64,000 nucleotides of DNA from Hoeflea phototrophica DFL-43 (GCF_000154705.2 NZ_CM002917.1:2560461-2624460), one strand, 5' to 3'. Counted from the first letter of the stretch, positions 1-9,755 are shown. Numbers and translations: made by a program. Notes: generated by a model from the letters alone, not told the origin.

Positions 1-327
1 CTGCACGGCCGCGCCGCAGCCGAGGAAGCCGCCGAAACCGCCCGCAAGACCTTTGAGGAAGGTGCGATCTCGGACAATCTGCCAACGATCTCAATTCCAT
101 CGGACGAATTGCAGTCCGGCGTCGGACTGCTCGCGCTGTTCGTGCGCGCGGGCCTGGCCGGATCCAATGGCGAAGCCCGCCGTCATGTCCAGGGCGGGGC
201 GATCAAGCTCAACGACGTGGCGATCAGCGACGACAAGACCCTGGTCAATTCCGGCTATCTCAATGATGACGGCGTGATCAAGCTGTCGCTGGGCAAGAAG
301 AAGCACGTTCTCGTCCGCCCGCAGTAA
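1..327 (+). CDS. tyrS: Tyrosyl-tRNA synthetase, C-terminal part (5' end outside window)
   Basis: Only the last 108 codons are present, and the frame is open from base 1. TyrS charges tRNA-Tyr with tyrosine in the cytoplasm. The visible part holds the linker and the C-terminal S4-like RNA-binding domain: an alanine/glutamate-rich helix, the segment [20 protein letters not shown] in which a conserved Gly and Arg follow the helix, then [11 protein letters not shown] and a final [10 protein letters not shown]. The Rossmann catalytic domain with HIGH/KMSKS motifs lies upstream and cannot be checked. The call rests on the S4 domain and typical TyrS tail. The gene converges on the AsmA-like gene. 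Confidence 0.85.
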   Translation: MHGRAAAEEAAETARKTFEEGAISDNLPTISIPSDELQSGVGLLALFVRAGLAGSNGEARRHVQGGAIKLNDVAISDDKTLVNSGYLNDDGVIKLSLGKKKHVLVRPQ

Positions 328-386
328 CGCGACCGGACACGACATACGGACCGCCGTCAGCAAGTCTGCCGGCGGTCTTGCTGTCT

Positions 387-3300
387 TCAGGGACGGTACT
401 CGAAGATCGAGCGGAACACGCCCGGCGCAATCACCGACAGCGGATTGACCTGCAGAAGCGGTGAATCGGTCTTTCCGGTCATCCGGAAAGTGATGCCGAT
501 CAAGCCACGGTCACGGCCATTGCCGAGCAGCACACCAATCAGCGGCAACTCACTGAACAGCCGGTTTACCCCATAGGCAGGCATGAAGGTCCCGGTCATG
601 TCGATGCGCCCCTCGGCGTCACGCACCGTTCCCTGGAAAGATGCGCCGATCTGTGGCCCCCGCACCACGCCTTCACTGACCACCACCGCGCCATTGCCCG
701 TGACGAGCTTCGCATTGGCAATCTCGAAACGGGCCTCTGAAACATCGATTTCGGTTCTCACGGTTTCACGCAGGCTGCGGCCGTCCTGCTTGCTGCGGGT
801 TGAAACAAGCGAATCGAGCCGCGGCTCCCCCACCACCGTGAAATTGCGGATGTCGATGGCCCCACGCCTCAAAGGCCCACCCTGACGGCTGAGGCGAATG
901 TTGAGAAGACCACCCTGGATCCTGGAATAGATTCCGGAAAAACGGGCGAATGCACCCGCGTCGCCGCTGGTCATCTGAACCGTGTCATTCTCGCCCTCGC
1001 CATTGATGGCGATCACAACCGCCTGCCCGCTTTGGCTGACGGCCTTGAAATCGAGCAGGGAAATCTGCTCACCCTGCCCGCGATAGCGGATACTTCCCGA
1101 AGAAAATTTTTCATCCGAATAGCCAAGAACCGCATCAACATTGCCGCTGACCTCAATCAGCGGCGATGAGCCGTCGCTCGCCTTGCTGGACGCGTTGGAT
1201 TTGGCGAGATCAATGATCGGACGCGCGTCAAAGGCCACGCCGCCAACCTCAATCTTGTAGCCGCGAGCCGTCTTGGCAATGCTCGCGCGGTAGTTTTCGC
1301 GTGGTGACAAGGCAACCTTGGTAAACTCGGCACTGCTCAAGGCGCCATCTGTGAGTGTGACCACTCCGTTCGCTGAAAAGCCGTCACCGCTCAGCTCAAG
1401 CTCGGACAGCCGTGTCGTTCCGTTCTCCGTGGTCATGGCAAATTTGAGCTCGGCCGCCACACCCGCCCCCTTGGTCCAACCGATGCCCGGCACGGTCAAC
1501 GTGGCCGGTTTGAGATCAAGCGTGACCATGGATTCTGCCTTGGCGGATGTTTCCATCGTAAACCCGACCGGTCCGGAAATCAGCGCTCCGCTGCCCGGCG
1601 CAATGGCTTCACGCACTTCGGGGTCGAGCATGCCCGACAGCTTTCGTTTGCCCTCGACGCCGGAATTGCCCACCGGCTGCACCACATCAAGCGTCATGCG
1701 GGTGCCGTCGATATCGGCATCTGTCTTCAATTCTGCCCGGACCGGAGTGACGGACAGAGTACCATCCATCCGTTTCAGTGAGCGGCCTTCCACCGGTTTG
1801 GCGATATCAACCCCGGCCATCTCAAGCTCCACCGTCCAGTCAGGCGGAGGCGGTGACTGGGTGGCGATCAACCCGAAACGCGCTGTCACCTGCGAGGAGA
1901 TACGGCCATCGAGGTCTTCCGGCTCGAGCCCGATCCGGTCCAGCGCCTTGATCGGGTGATATGTAATCAGTTCAGCCACCGCGTCGGCATCGCCGCTCAC
2001 CGACATGGCGAGCTCTGCCATCAGCGGCCTTTCGTTGACTGCAGGTATAGAGAACGACGCATCGCTGACCTCAACCCTGCGGCCGGTTGGGAAAAACCCG
2101 GTGGCCGAACTGACCGAGACATCAACCCTGGAGCCGCGCAGCCGCATGTGGCCAAGCGTATCACGCAGCGGCGGAATGTCGCCGGCCACATTCATGCGGG
2201 CGCGTTCAATGTCAAAATCAATCTGCAGCTGATCCTCGTTGAACGTCGCGGGACTGTTGAGCGGAAAATGTCCCGCCGGAACGGAAATCTGGATCCGGCC
2301 ATTTGTCACCCGGCCTCCATAGAGGTTGTTGAGGACCCATTGCCGCGCGCCCTTGCCGATCCAATAGGGCCATAGCTGCTTGACCGTCGAGGTGGACATG
2401 CTTGGCGATTGCGCAATCAGATTGAGTTCGGGCGACACTCCCGTCACAAAACGCCACGATGCAGATCCGAACATTCCGCCACTGGCCGACGCGACCGTCA
2501 ATTCCTCGGCGATCAGAAGGCGTTGCGCCGGATCAAACCATCCGAAAGCCTTGCCATCAAAGGCAATGGGTGCCTCATTGGAATCCCCGGGGGCGGCAAG
2601 GCCGTTGTTGATGATGAAATCGAAAGCCACGCCCTCTCCCTCGATGCGATCGACCCTGTCTGCATCGATCAGTCCGCCTGTGAAGGGCATGACGGTCTCA
2701 CCCAGGCGAATGAGTGAGCGCGTAATCTCGATTTTGTCCTCCGATGGCATATAGACGAGATTGACTCGCACATCGGCGATCTGCGCCTCGACCCCGCCCA
2801 TCATCAAGGCCCCGCCTGCGGCTGATATGGTTGCACGCAGCCCGGGCCCGTCATCATCATCAGCGCGTGCCGCCTCGAATTTGACACCGACACTTGTCTT
2901 CAAGCCGTTGCGACGATCAATGATCGCATTGTTGCTCAGGTCGATCGCCAGTCCCGCTATCGATCCACTGATCTTGGAAAGGCCCGCCGCACGTCCTTCT
3001 GAAGTGGCTCTGCCCTCAAAGGTAATGTCCTGGTCATCCCGGCTCATGTCCGCAGTGATCCGGAAATCACCATTTTCGAGCCGCTCGAACACCGCCTTCT
3101 GAACCAACCATGGCGAGCCTGAACCCGAAATGGCGACATCGGAAACGCGGAAGACGCTGATCTCCGCGCTCTCCACTCTGCGCGCCATCCGATTGAGAGA
3201 GACAAAGAGCCCTTCGATCACGTCATCCGTTGCATCGACACGCAAATCGGCGAGATCACCGAGATCGAACCCCGCGCCCTGCGGGGCAGTCAGTCCGAGA

Positions 3301-3779
3301 CCCGATATCTCTGCCGAATCCAAGGCTATTCGCCCTGCCAAAAGCGCAAGCGGATCAAGCGAAATCAGCACCCGGTCAGCATGATGCGGTTTCGCGTTGC
3401 CGGACACCGGCTTGACCACGACATCACGTGCCTCCAGCGCAAGCTGCCCGCGCCATGTCAGCCTCAACGCGGCGGAAGCGAGCTCGCTGCGATTCTCCGG
3501 CCCGACGGCCTTGGCAAGCGCCGCATGGGCACGATCCCGGATCTGACCATCTGCAAGGCCAATTTCCAGAGCTGCAAACAAAGCGCCGAGGGCAACCGCG
3601 AGAAAGGCCGCAACCAGAAGCATCCCACCCAGAACCCGGCGGCCCTTCGACCGCAGCGGGTGGGACCGCAACACGATTCGGTCGTCTGCCATCGATGAGG
3701 GCATGTCCTCAAGCGCAGCGATATCGCGCTTTTTGAAACGTACCTTTGAAACCGGAGGCTCAGGCATAGGGTTGAACAC
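387..3779 (-). CDS. AsmA/YhdP-family (DUF3971) envelope protein
   Basis: This is a 1130-residue protein with a short cytoplasmic N-terminus, one membrane anchor at about residues 48-72 (LGGMLLVAAFLAVALGALFA) and a very long periplasmic region rich in beta-strand repeats. The C-terminus, with NPLSVIAPGVFRSIFEYRP, is the usual end of DUF3971/AsmA-like proteins. Known members of the AsmA/YhdP/TamB group are bridge-like proteins that move phospholipids between inner and outer membranes; that role is inferred here. The start is a GTG with AAGGA a few bases upstream; an ATG at 3767 is the alternative but sits too far from that ribosome site. It is divergent from bcp. Confidence 0.75.
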   Translation of the reverse strand: MFNPMPEPPVSKVRFKKRDIAALEDMPSSMADDRIVLRSHPLRSKGRRVLGGMLLVAAFLAVALGALFAALEIGLADGQIRDRAHAALAKAVGPENRSELASAALRLTWRGQLALEARDVVVKPVSGNAKPHHADRVLISLDPLALLAGRIALDSAEISGLGLTAPQGAGFDLGDLADLRVDATDDVIEGLFVSLNRMARRVESAEISVFRVSDVAISGSGSPWLVQKAVFERLENGDFRITADMSRDDQDITFEGRATSEGRAAGLSKISGSIAGLAIDLSNNAIIDRRNGLKTSVGVKFEAARADDDDGPGLRATISAAGGALMMGGVEAQIADVRVNLVYMPSEDKIEITRSLIRLGETVMPFTGGLIDADRVDRIEGEGVAFDFIINNGLAAPGDSNEAPIAFDGKAFGWFDPAQRLLIAEELTVASASGGMFGSASWRFVTGVSPELNLIAQSPSMSTSTVKQLWPYWIGKGARQWVLNNLYGGRVTNGRIQISVPAGHFPLNSPATFNEDQLQIDFDIERARMNVAGDIPPLRDTLGHMRLRGSRVDVSVSSATGFFPTGRRVEVSDASFSIPAVNERPLMAELAMSVSGDADAVAELITYHPIKALDRIGLEPEDLDGRISSQVTARFGLIATQSPPPPDWTVELEMAGVDIAKPVEGRSLKRMDGTLSVTPVRAELKTDADIDGTRMTLDVVQPVGNSGVEGKRKLSGMLDPEVREAIAPGSGALISGPVGFTMETSAKAESMVTLDLKPATLTVPGIGWTKGAGVAAELKFAMTTENGTTRLSELELSGDGFSANGVVTLTDGALSSAEFTKVALSPRENYRASIAKTARGYKIEVGGVAFDARPIIDLAKSNASSKASDGSSPLIEVSGNVDAVLGYSDEKFSSGSIRYRGQGEQISLLDFKAVSQSGQAVVIAINGEGENDTVQMTSGDAGAFARFSGIYSRIQGGLLNIRLSRQGGPLRRGAIDIRNFTVVGEPRLDSLVSTRSKQDGRSLRETVRTEIDVSEARFEIANAKLVTGNGAVVVSEGVVRGPQIGASFQGTVRDAEGRIDMTGTFMPAYGVNRLFSELPLIGVLLGNGRDRGLIGITFRMTGKTDSPLLQVNPLSVIAPGVFRSIFEYRP

Positions 3780-3892
3780 TGCTTCCTTGTGTTTTTTGCT
3801 GATTCCGCTGGACGGCGATGGTTGTGTTTATATATCGCCTCAAGGCAGGGTCACCTGCAATTCATATGATCCACACAGTGAAAGGTTTTCCA

Positions 3893-4360
3893 ATGAGCGA
3901 TATTGAAGTAGGCAGCCCGGCACCAGGTTTCGATCTGCCACGCGATGGCGGCGGAAACGTGTCGCTGGCCGGATTGGCCGGGAAGAAAGTGGTCCTGTAT
4001 TTCTACCCCAAGGACGATACGCCAGGCTGCACAACTGAAGCTATTGATTTCACAGCACTATCCGAAGATTTCGCAGCCGCCGGCGCAGTCGTGGTGGGCA
4101 TGTCCGCCGACCCGGTCAAAAAGCATGACAAATTCATCGCCAAGCACAATCTTGGCATCATTCTGGCGTCGGACGAGGACACATCTGTCCTCGCAGCCTA
4201 TGGCGCATGGAAGGAAAAGAGCATGTATGGCCGCACCTATATGGGTGTGGAACGTTCGACATTCCTCATCGATTCCGATGGCAAGATTGCAAGGATCTGG
4301 CCCAAGGTGAAGGTCAAGGGCCACGCGCAGGAGGTGCTCGACGCCGCCAAGGCGCTGTGA
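3893..4360 (+). CDS. bcp: Thioredoxin-dependent peroxiredoxin, Bcp/PrxQ family
   Basis: The 155-residue product has the full peroxiredoxin fold. It starts MSDIEVGSPAPGFDLP and contains YFYPKDDTPGCTTEA, with the peroxidatic cysteine at residue 46. Bcp enzymes reduce hydrogen peroxide and organic peroxides using thioredoxin. The position five residues later, where two-Cys Bcp proteins carry the resolving cysteine, is isoleucine, so this looks like the one-Cys subtype. The start is the ATG before SDIEV; an upstream in-frame ATG would add a non-conserved tail. Its stop overlaps the GTG start of the DUF455 gene, so the two are probably co-translated. Confidence 0.9.
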   Translation: MSDIEVGSPAPGFDLPRDGGGNVSLAGLAGKKVVLYFYPKDDTPGCTTEAIDFTALSEDFAAAGAVVVGMSADPVKKHDKFIAKHNLGIILASDEDTSVLAAYGAWKEKSMYGRTYMGVERSTFLIDSDGKIARIWPKVKVKGHAQEVLDAAKAL

Positions 4361-5223
4361 GCACCTCATTCGCAACGGATACCGCACCCGCAAACATGAC
4401 CCAAAACATACCGGTGCATTCACTTCGGGATGGCGCAGCGCGCGCCATCCTTGCAACAGATCTGGATGTGAAAACCGCGCTTGCCCAGGATGTGGCCAGA
4501 CGTTGGCATGCGCGCCGCATCTCCCTGCGCTCGCCGCTTGACACGATGCCGACAGACCGCCCCGGGCGGCCGGAGAGGCCCGAACTTGTGCCGCCAACCC
4601 AGGTCACCCGGCGCTCTCTGCACTCACGGCGCGGGCGGATCGCGCTGCTGCACGCCATCGCCCATATCGAGCTCAACGCGATTGATCTCGCCCTCGACAT
4701 TGTTGCCCGCTTCGCCTCGGCTCCGATGCCGCAGAGTTTTTTCGATGGCTGGATGCAAGTCGCCTTTGAAGAAGCCAAGCATTTCAATCTGGTACGTGGG
4801 CGTCTTCGCGCACTTGAGGCCGATTATGGAGACATGCCGGCCCATGACGGGCTCTGGCAGGCAGCGCACGACACACGCAACGATCTGGTGGCGCGACTGG
4901 CTGTGGTCCCTCTCATCCTCGAAGCACGGGGGCTGGATGTTACGCCATCTCTTCTGGCCAAGATGCGCGAGGCCGACGACCACGAAAGTGCCGTTGTTCT
5001 GGAGATTATCTACGAGGATGAAAAGAAACATGTGGCGATCGGCGCCAAATGGTTCCGCTTCCTCTGCGCTCGCGAAGGCAAGGATGCGGCCCAGACCTTC
5101 CGGCTGCTCGTGCGCGCCAATTTTCGAGGCGGACTCAAGCCGCCCTTCAATGACCTCGCACGCGCTGCCGCAGGCCTTACACCGACCTTCTACCGCGCCC
5201 TTTCAAGTCAGAACATGTCTTGA
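4357..5223 (+). CDS. DUF455 family ferritin-like protein
   Basis: This 288-residue protein matches the DUF455 family, which has a ferritin-like four-helix bundle. Metal-ligand candidates are visible: Glu and His in VAFEEAKHFNLV and later Glu-His pairs in DHESAVVLEIIYEDEKKHVAIG, as in di-iron carboxylate proteins. The function of the family is not settled; some members sit next to tRNA-modifying or oxygen-handling genes. The GTG at 4357 overlaps the bcp stop codon in a GTGA and is preferred. An ATG 13 codons later (4396) is the alternative; neither has a strong ribosome site. Coupling to bcp suggests a link to oxidative stress, which is inference. Confidence 0.75.
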   Translation: MSTSFATDTAPANMTQNIPVHSLRDGAARAILATDLDVKTALAQDVARRWHARRISLRSPLDTMPTDRPGRPERPELVPPTQVTRRSLHSRRGRIALLHAIAHIELNAIDLALDIVARFASAPMPQSFFDGWMQVAFEEAKHFNLVRGRLRALEADYGDMPAHDGLWQAAHDTRNDLVARLAVVPLILEARGLDVTPSLLAKMREADDHESAVVLEIIYEDEKKHVAIGAKWFRFLCAREGKDAAQTFRLLVRANFRGGLKPPFNDLARAAAGLTPTFYRALSSQNMS

Positions 5224-5332
5224 GAACGCCAGGGTTTATATAAGACCTATCTAACTCAAGTGTTTATTAACCTTAACAAGGTGTAATCCGCGTCAACGAT
5301 TTCGCATCAAACGAATCTGACGAGGATAATTC

Positions 5333-6637
5333 GTGTCGCAAAGACAGGACAGCCAGGTTTTCGGCAGGCGCCCCAAACAGGCCCACACCATCATTTTCGC
5401 CAGTGGCGAAACCATTCGGCACATTACCGTGCGCCCCTGGATGGCCGGCCTCTTCATGTCGCTGATCGGGGTGATCGCTATCGGATATCTTGCTGCGACC
5501 ACCTATCTGGTCCTTCGCGACGACCTGATCGGCGCCTCGATGGCCCGCCAGGCACGCATGCAGCACGCTTATGAGGACCGTATCGCAGCCCTTCGTTCGC
5601 AGGTTGACCGCGTGACCAGCCGTCAGTTGCTCGATCAGCAACTGATGGAGGAGAAGGTCGCGGAACTGATCGCCCGTCAGGATGCATTGAGCAATCGTCA
5701 TGTCAAAATCGGGCCGCTGCTTGACCGGGCCGGAGCGAAACCCGACACCATTCCGGTTCCCGCACCAAAACCCAAAAAACAGGCCGAAGCCACAAGCGTC
5801 GCCCCAAAGATGCCACGCCTCGCCCGGCTGGCAACCAGTTCTGAAATCTTGACCGACCCGAAATCAGCGCGTCTCAATCCGCTTGCCTTTGCAGCAAATC
5901 CAACCGCGTCAACCTCTGGCGAAACGGTCAGTGAACGCGCGGACCGGATCTTCTCGACGGTCACCCTGTCGCTTAAATCCATTGAGCGCGAGCAGATCGA
6001 GAAGATGCAGGGTCTGGCGATCAACGCCTATGAAACCGCTTCAGAGATTGGTGAGATCATTGAGGCTGCCGGAATTCCGCTGCCCGCAGAGGTGGACAGC
6101 GCGGTCGGCGGCCCATTTGTCCGCCCCATTGACCCCAAAGCGTTTGAAGCGACACTTGATGATCTTGATCAGGCATTGAGTCACCTTGACACCATGCGCC
6201 GCTATGCTCGCAAGCTCCCGGTTGGCATTCCGGCTCCGGGCGCTGAGATTACCTCGCGCTACGGCAATCGCCGGGACCCCTTCCTGGGCCGGATGGCGTT
6301 CCACGGCGGCATCGATTTCCGGGTTTCCACCGGCACACCGATCAACAGCGCTGGCAGTGGCGTCGTTGTCCATGCCGGACGTAATGGCGGCTATGGCAAG
6401 ATGGTCGAGATCGATCACGGTGGCGGCGTGAAGACGCGCTACGCCCATTTGTCCAAAATTCTGGTCAGCAAAGGTGATCATGTGGTCATCGGCGAGCGTA
6501 TTGGCAAAGCAGGCTCGACAGGCCGTTCCACCGGCCCTCACCTGCACTACGAAGTGCGCCGCAATGGCAATGCTGTCGACCCGATGCGCTTTCTCAAGAC
6601 CGCAAACCGGCTCAAGCCGCTCCTGGTCTCACAATAG
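5333..6637 (+). CDS. M23 family metallopeptidase (murein endopeptidase), membrane anchored
   Basis: The 434-residue product has a cytoplasmic N-terminus, a membrane segment around residues 34-62 (WMAGLFMSLIGVIAIGYLA), a coiled-coil stretch near residues 75-120, a proline-rich linker, and a C-terminal LytM/M23 domain. The zinc ligands are visible: His324 and Asp328 in FHGGIDFR, and His403 and His405 in GPHLHYEVRR. Such enzymes cut peptide cross-links in peptidoglycan in the periplasm and assist growth or division. Start is a GTG with CGAGGAT upstream. A strong hairpin follows the gene. Confidence 0.9.
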   Translation: MSQRQDSQVFGRRPKQAHTIIFASGETIRHITVRPWMAGLFMSLIGVIAIGYLAATTYLVLRDDLIGASMARQARMQHAYEDRIAALRSQVDRVTSRQLLDQQLMEEKVAELIARQDALSNRHVKIGPLLDRAGAKPDTIPVPAPKPKKQAEATSVAPKMPRLARLATSSEILTDPKSARLNPLAFAANPTASTSGETVSERADRIFSTVTLSLKSIEREQIEKMQGLAINAYETASEIGEIIEAAGIPLPAEVDSAVGGPFVRPIDPKAFEATLDDLDQALSHLDTMRRYARKLPVGIPAPGAEITSRYGNRRDPFLGRMAFHGGIDFRVSTGTPINSAGSGVVVHAGRNGGYGKMVEIDHGGGVKTRYAHLSKILVSKGDHVVIGERIGKAGSTGRSTGPHLHYEVRRNGNAVDPMRFLKTANRLKPLLVSQ

Positions 6638-6667
6638 ACACCTCACCAGATCGTATTCCGAACCGAA

Positions 6668-6689
6668 CGGGGCCGCTTTCGCGGCCCCG
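6668..6689 (+). terminator. GC-rich terminator hairpin after the M23 gene
   Basis: A nine-base-pair GC stem with a TTTC loop (CGGGGCCGC / GCGGCCCCG) is followed by GATTTGTTGT on the plus strand. It lies between convergent genes and best fits the M23 peptidase transcript, since the U-rich tail is on the plus side. Confidence 0.65.
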
Positions 6690-6721
6690 GATTTGTTGTC
6701 TAGCAACAGATGAAGTGCGAA

Positions 6722-7219
6722 TTAGAGCACGCCTTCAGGCACGAGCACCTTGTCAATAACATGGATCACGCCGTTGCTGGCCGCCACATCCGCGGTCACG
6801 ACATTCGCATCGTTGACCATCGGGCCGTTGTCCAGATCGATGGTGACGGTCGATCCCTGTACGGTGGCCGGGGTCGAATCGTCGACCAGATCAGCCGCCA
6901 TGACCGTGCCGCCAATCACGTGATAAGTCAGGACTGCGGTCAGCTTGTCTTTGTTCTCGGGCTTGAGCAGATCCTGAACAGTCATGCCCAGTGCAGCGAA
7001 TGCCTCATCCGTGGGTGCGAAAACCGTGAACGGGCCCTCACCCTTCAGGGTTTCCACCAGATCGGCAGCCTGAACAGCGGCGACCAGGGTTGTGAAGCTG
7101 CCCGCCTCCACTGCGGTGTCAACGATATCCTTCTTGCCACCGTGAGACCCGGCGAGTGCGGAACCGCCGAAGATGCCCATGGCGAAAATGGCTGCGGCGA
7201 GTGTTTTGATCAGTTTCAT
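6722..7219 (-). CDS. Secreted fasciclin-domain (FAS1) protein
   Basis: This 165-residue protein has a signal peptide ([24 protein letters not shown], with the AxA-type cleavage site near residue 23) and a single FAS1 domain. Both conserved FAS1 boxes are visible: H1 as [14 protein letters not shown] and the terminal H2 region as [11 protein letters not shown], with the YHV motif (LTYHVIGG) between them. FAS1 proteins mediate adhesion or surface interactions; the bacterial ligand is unknown. The start is the ATG at 7219, which has a perfect AAGGAG seven bases upstream; a longer frame opening at 7258 would place residues before the signal peptide. Confidence 0.9.
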   Translation of the reverse strand: MKLIKTLAAAIFAMGIFGGSALAGSHGGKKDIVDTAVEAGSFTTLVAAVQAADLVETLKGEGPFTVFAPTDEAFAALGMTVQDLLKPENKDKLTAVLTYHVIGGTVMAADLVDDSTPATVQGSTVTIDLDNGPMVNDANVVTADVAASNGVIHVIDKVLVPEGVL

Positions 7220-7518
7220 AGTAAACTCCTTTGTGAGCTTTGAATAAGCCCCCGACACCCGGTTAAACGCATCGCCACCACCAATGGTTTAAAGATTCAC
7301 CTTGCCATGCGGGGTGAAAGTCACAGGCCGCTTTTACGCAGTTGAGCCCCTTGAAATATTCGCCGGCTGCCCTTCGCCCGGCACCCGCCACACGACACTC
7401 AAATCCCGGCTTTTCTTGACTTTCCGGGGCATAGCGACTAATCGGATGCCACTGGGTTCGGCGCAGCAGGCGCGCACCCGCGCACAGACGCACACTCCGA
7501 AACGGAAAACGCTCTCAA
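7220..7518. other. Intergenic region between divergent fasciclin and helicase genes
   Basis: About 300 bases without a convincing gene. It must hold the two divergent promoters. Short frames on both strands show no recognisable domain, and I see no clear operator or riboswitch fold. Cold-shock-type helicase genes often have long 5' leaders; that is a possibility only. Confidence 0.5.
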
Positions 7519-9048
7519 TTGACCACATTTGCTGACCTTGGCCTAAGCCAAAAAGTACTGTCCGCCGTCACCGACGCTGGTTACACAACCCCAACTCCGA
7601 TCCAGGCTGGAGCCATTCCCCCGGCCCTGGAAAGGCGCGATATTCTTGGCATCGCCCAGACCGGAACGGGAAAGACCGCATCCTTCGTCCTGCCGATGCT
7701 GACAATGCTGGAGCGCGGCCGGGCACGAGCGCGCATGCCGCGGACTCTCATTCTCGAACCGACCCGTGAACTGGCGGCTCAGGTTCATGAGAACTTTGAA
7801 AAATACGGTAAGAACCATCGCCTCAACATTGTTCTGTTGATCGGCGGGGTGTCCTTTGAAGAGCAGTACCGGAAGCTCGAACGCGGTGCCGACGTGCTGA
7901 TCGCGACTCCCGGCCGGCTGCTCGACCACACAGAGCGCGGCAAGCTGCTGATGACCGGCGTCGAACTGCTGGTGATCGATGAAGCCGACCGGATGCTCGA
8001 CATGGGCTTCATTCCCGATATTGAGCGCATCGTAAAACTCATCCCGTTCACTCGGCAGACGCTGTTTTTCTCGGCAACCATGCCGCCCGAAATCCAGAAG
8101 CTGGCTGACAAATTTCTGCAAAACCCTGCCCGCATCGAGGTTGCGCCGCCATCCTCCACCGCGGCAACGGTGACCCAGAAGCTGGTTGCCTGCAGCGGCA
8201 AGGATTTCGAAAAGCGCGAACGGTTGCGCGACCTGATCCGGTCACAGACCGATCTGACCAACGCCATCATCTTCTGCAACCGTAAGAAGGATGTGGCCGA
8301 CCTCTACAAATCGCTCGAAAAGCATGGCTTCTCCGTCGGCGCATTGCATGGCGACATGGACCAGCGCTCGCGTACCAACATGTTGCAGGGCTTCAAGGAC
8401 AACGAGATCACCTTGCTGGTGGCCTCCGATGTCGCCGCCCGCGGCCTTGACATCCCGGCCGTCAGCCACGTCTTCAATTTCGACGTGCCGATCCATGCCG
8501 AAGACTACGTGCACCGCATCGGGCGCACAGGACGTGCCGGCCGCGAAGGCGCCGCCTTCACGCTGGTCAACCGCCGCGACACCAAATATGTCGATGCGAT
8601 CACCAAGCTGATTACCCGTGACATCGAATGGCTGGATGGCGACAAGTTCGCCGGGACGGCTTCCGACGATGCCGACGAGGCACCCCGCCGTGGCCGCCGC
8701 AGCGACGGCAAACCAGGATCCTCGCGCTGTTCAGGCCGCAAGGCCGGCGAGACTGAAACCGAAGCCGCAAAAGCCGAACCCATCAACGAAACCGCTGCTG
8801 TTGAGCCGGTGGCGAATGCTTCCGCTGAACCAACCGCTGCTCCTGACGCGCAGGAAAGCCGGCCGAAGCGTCAGGAACCCTCCAAGCGTGCTGACCCGCA
8901 GCAGCCAAAGCAAGCCTCGCCGGAACCGGCAAATGATGACCGCAACCGCAATCGCCGTGGCGGCCGCAACAACGAAGACCGCGACCCGACGCCGGTTGGC
9001 TTCGGTGATGACATTCCTGCTTTCATGATGATCGGCGCAGGAAGCTAA
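7519..9048 (+). CDS. DEAD-box ATP-dependent RNA helicase, RhlE-like
   Basis: This 509-residue protein has all DEAD-box motifs in order: a Q motif (YTTPTPIQ, about residues 22-29), Walker A AQTGTGKT (46-53), PTRELA, the Walker B VIDEADRML, the SAT motif in FFSATMP, and HRIGRTGRAG. It unwinds RNA duplexes with ATP in ribosome assembly or RNA turnover. After about residue 380 comes a low-complexity tail rich in Ala, Glu, Pro and Arg, ending in a Arg/Asn-rich patch, typical of alphaproteobacterial RhlE-like proteins. The start is a TTG giving MTTFADLGLS, which aligns with the family N-terminus; no in-frame ATG lies nearby. Confidence 0.9.
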   Translation: MTTFADLGLSQKVLSAVTDAGYTTPTPIQAGAIPPALERRDILGIAQTGTGKTASFVLPMLTMLERGRARARMPRTLILEPTRELAAQVHENFEKYGKNHRLNIVLLIGGVSFEEQYRKLERGADVLIATPGRLLDHTERGKLLMTGVELLVIDEADRMLDMGFIPDIERIVKLIPFTRQTLFFSATMPPEIQKLADKFLQNPARIEVAPPSSTAATVTQKLVACSGKDFEKRERLRDLIRSQTDLTNAIIFCNRKKDVADLYKSLEKHGFSVGALHGDMDQRSRTNMLQGFKDNEITLLVASDVAARGLDIPAVSHVFNFDVPIHAEDYVHRIGRTGRAGREGAAFTLVNRRDTKYVDAITKLITRDIEWLDGDKFAGTASDDADEAPRRGRRSDGKPGSSRCSGRKAGETETEAAKAEPINETAAVEPVANASAEPTAAPDAQESRPKRQEPSKRADPQQPKQASPEPANDDRNRNRRGGRNNEDRDPTPVGFGDDIPAFMMIGAGS

Positions 9049-9075
9049 AGCTCGCACCCCTCGCTCAGACACGGC

Positions 9076-9107
9076 AAAGCCGCCCGCGACATCGCCGGCG
9101 GCTTTTT
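9076..9107 (+). terminator. Rho-independent terminator of the helicase gene
   Basis: The stem AAAGCCGCC pairs with GGCGGCTTT around a 12-base loop and is followed directly by more T residues (TTTTT in total). It lies 28 bases after the helicase stop. Confidence 0.8.
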
Positions 9108-9143
9108 CGTGTTCAAGGCAAGCTAACAACCGCCGTCTAGACG

Positions 9144-9461
9144 TTATGTCTTGGCTCTCAACGCCGCTTCCCAGGCAAGCCGGACCCATTGGGCCATTTC
9201 CTCCGGATCGTCTATCGCAGTATCGGGGATCGACCAGTAAGGCATCGCCACCGGCTTGGACTTGCCATCGTAGGTCCATTGGCTGCTTCCGGCTTGCGCA
9301 AAGTCCGGCGCGCTCACCTGATCGGCCTTGAGCAGGATGTCCCCATCCACCTCAAGCGCCAGAATCACGCCTTGATGATAGATCCCCTTGCCGCCAAACA
9401 TGCGCTTGATTGTCACCTCGCCGAGGCTGTCAAACATCTCGCGGATCAGATCATTGTCCAT
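9144..9461 (-). CDS. TfoX N-terminal domain protein
   Basis: The 105-residue product is a stand-alone TfoX N-terminal domain. It contains the family core [18 protein letters not shown] and DGDILLKAD, then [16 protein letters not shown]. In gammaproteobacteria the two-domain TfoX/Sxy protein activates competence genes; single-domain homologues in alphaproteobacteria have no established role. An ATG at 9473 would add four residues, but the GGAAGGAG site abuts it directly, so the ATG at 9461, twelve bases after the ribosome site, is at least as likely. It is divergent from the DUF2256 gene. Confidence 0.8.
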   Translation of the reverse strand: MDNDLIREMFDSLGEVTIKRMFGGKGIYHQGVILALEVDGDILLKADQVSAPDFAQAGSSQWTYDGKSKPVAMPYWSIPDTAIDDPEEMAQWVRLAWEAALRAKT

Positions 9462-9596
9462 CGGTTCTGCCATCTCCTTCCAGCCCCGCGGACCGGACTG
9501 GAACTCCATTGTGAACCGTTCGCTCAAACCCGGCAAGGTCATGCCGCGACGGACCCCATGCCTTGCCGGAATGAGGTTGCGCCCCATTTGGCTTGC

Positions 9597-9755
9597 ATGC
9601 CGAAGCGCACCGCAAAATCCGATCTGCCACAAAAGCCCTGCATTCAGTGCGGGCGGCCTTTCACATGGCGCAAGAAATGGGAACGGGTCTGGGCCGAGGT
9701 CAAATACTGCTCGGAAAGATGCCGCCGCGACGCGCGGCAAACACCACGCACCTGA
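9597..9755 (+). CDS. Small DUF2256 zinc-ribbon-like protein
   Basis: This 52-residue protein is easily overlooked because it sits inside longer spurious frames. It matches DUF2256: a CIQC pair near residues 15-18, then [14 protein letters not shown] and [10 protein letters not shown] with a second cysteine pair. The four cysteines suggest a small metal-binding fold. Its function is unknown; in other bacteria the gene or domain often lies near cryptochrome/photolyase or cell-wall genes, but no such neighbour is present here. It is divergently arranged with the TfoX-like gene and converges on the molybdopterin gene downstream. Confidence 0.8.
   Translation: MPKRTAKSDLPQKPCIQCGRPFTWRKKWERVWAEVKYCSERCRRDARQTPRT

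Noticed and set aside
328..386. Hairpin between tyrS and the AsmA-like gene (GACCGCCG ... CGGCGGTC)
   Set aside because: The loop is 13 bases and there is no T tract after it on either strand, so a terminator call is not supported.
6661..6721. Possibility that the hairpin at 6668 serves the fasciclin gene
   Set aside because: On the minus strand the stem is not followed by a T-rich tract, so it is assigned to the M23 gene.
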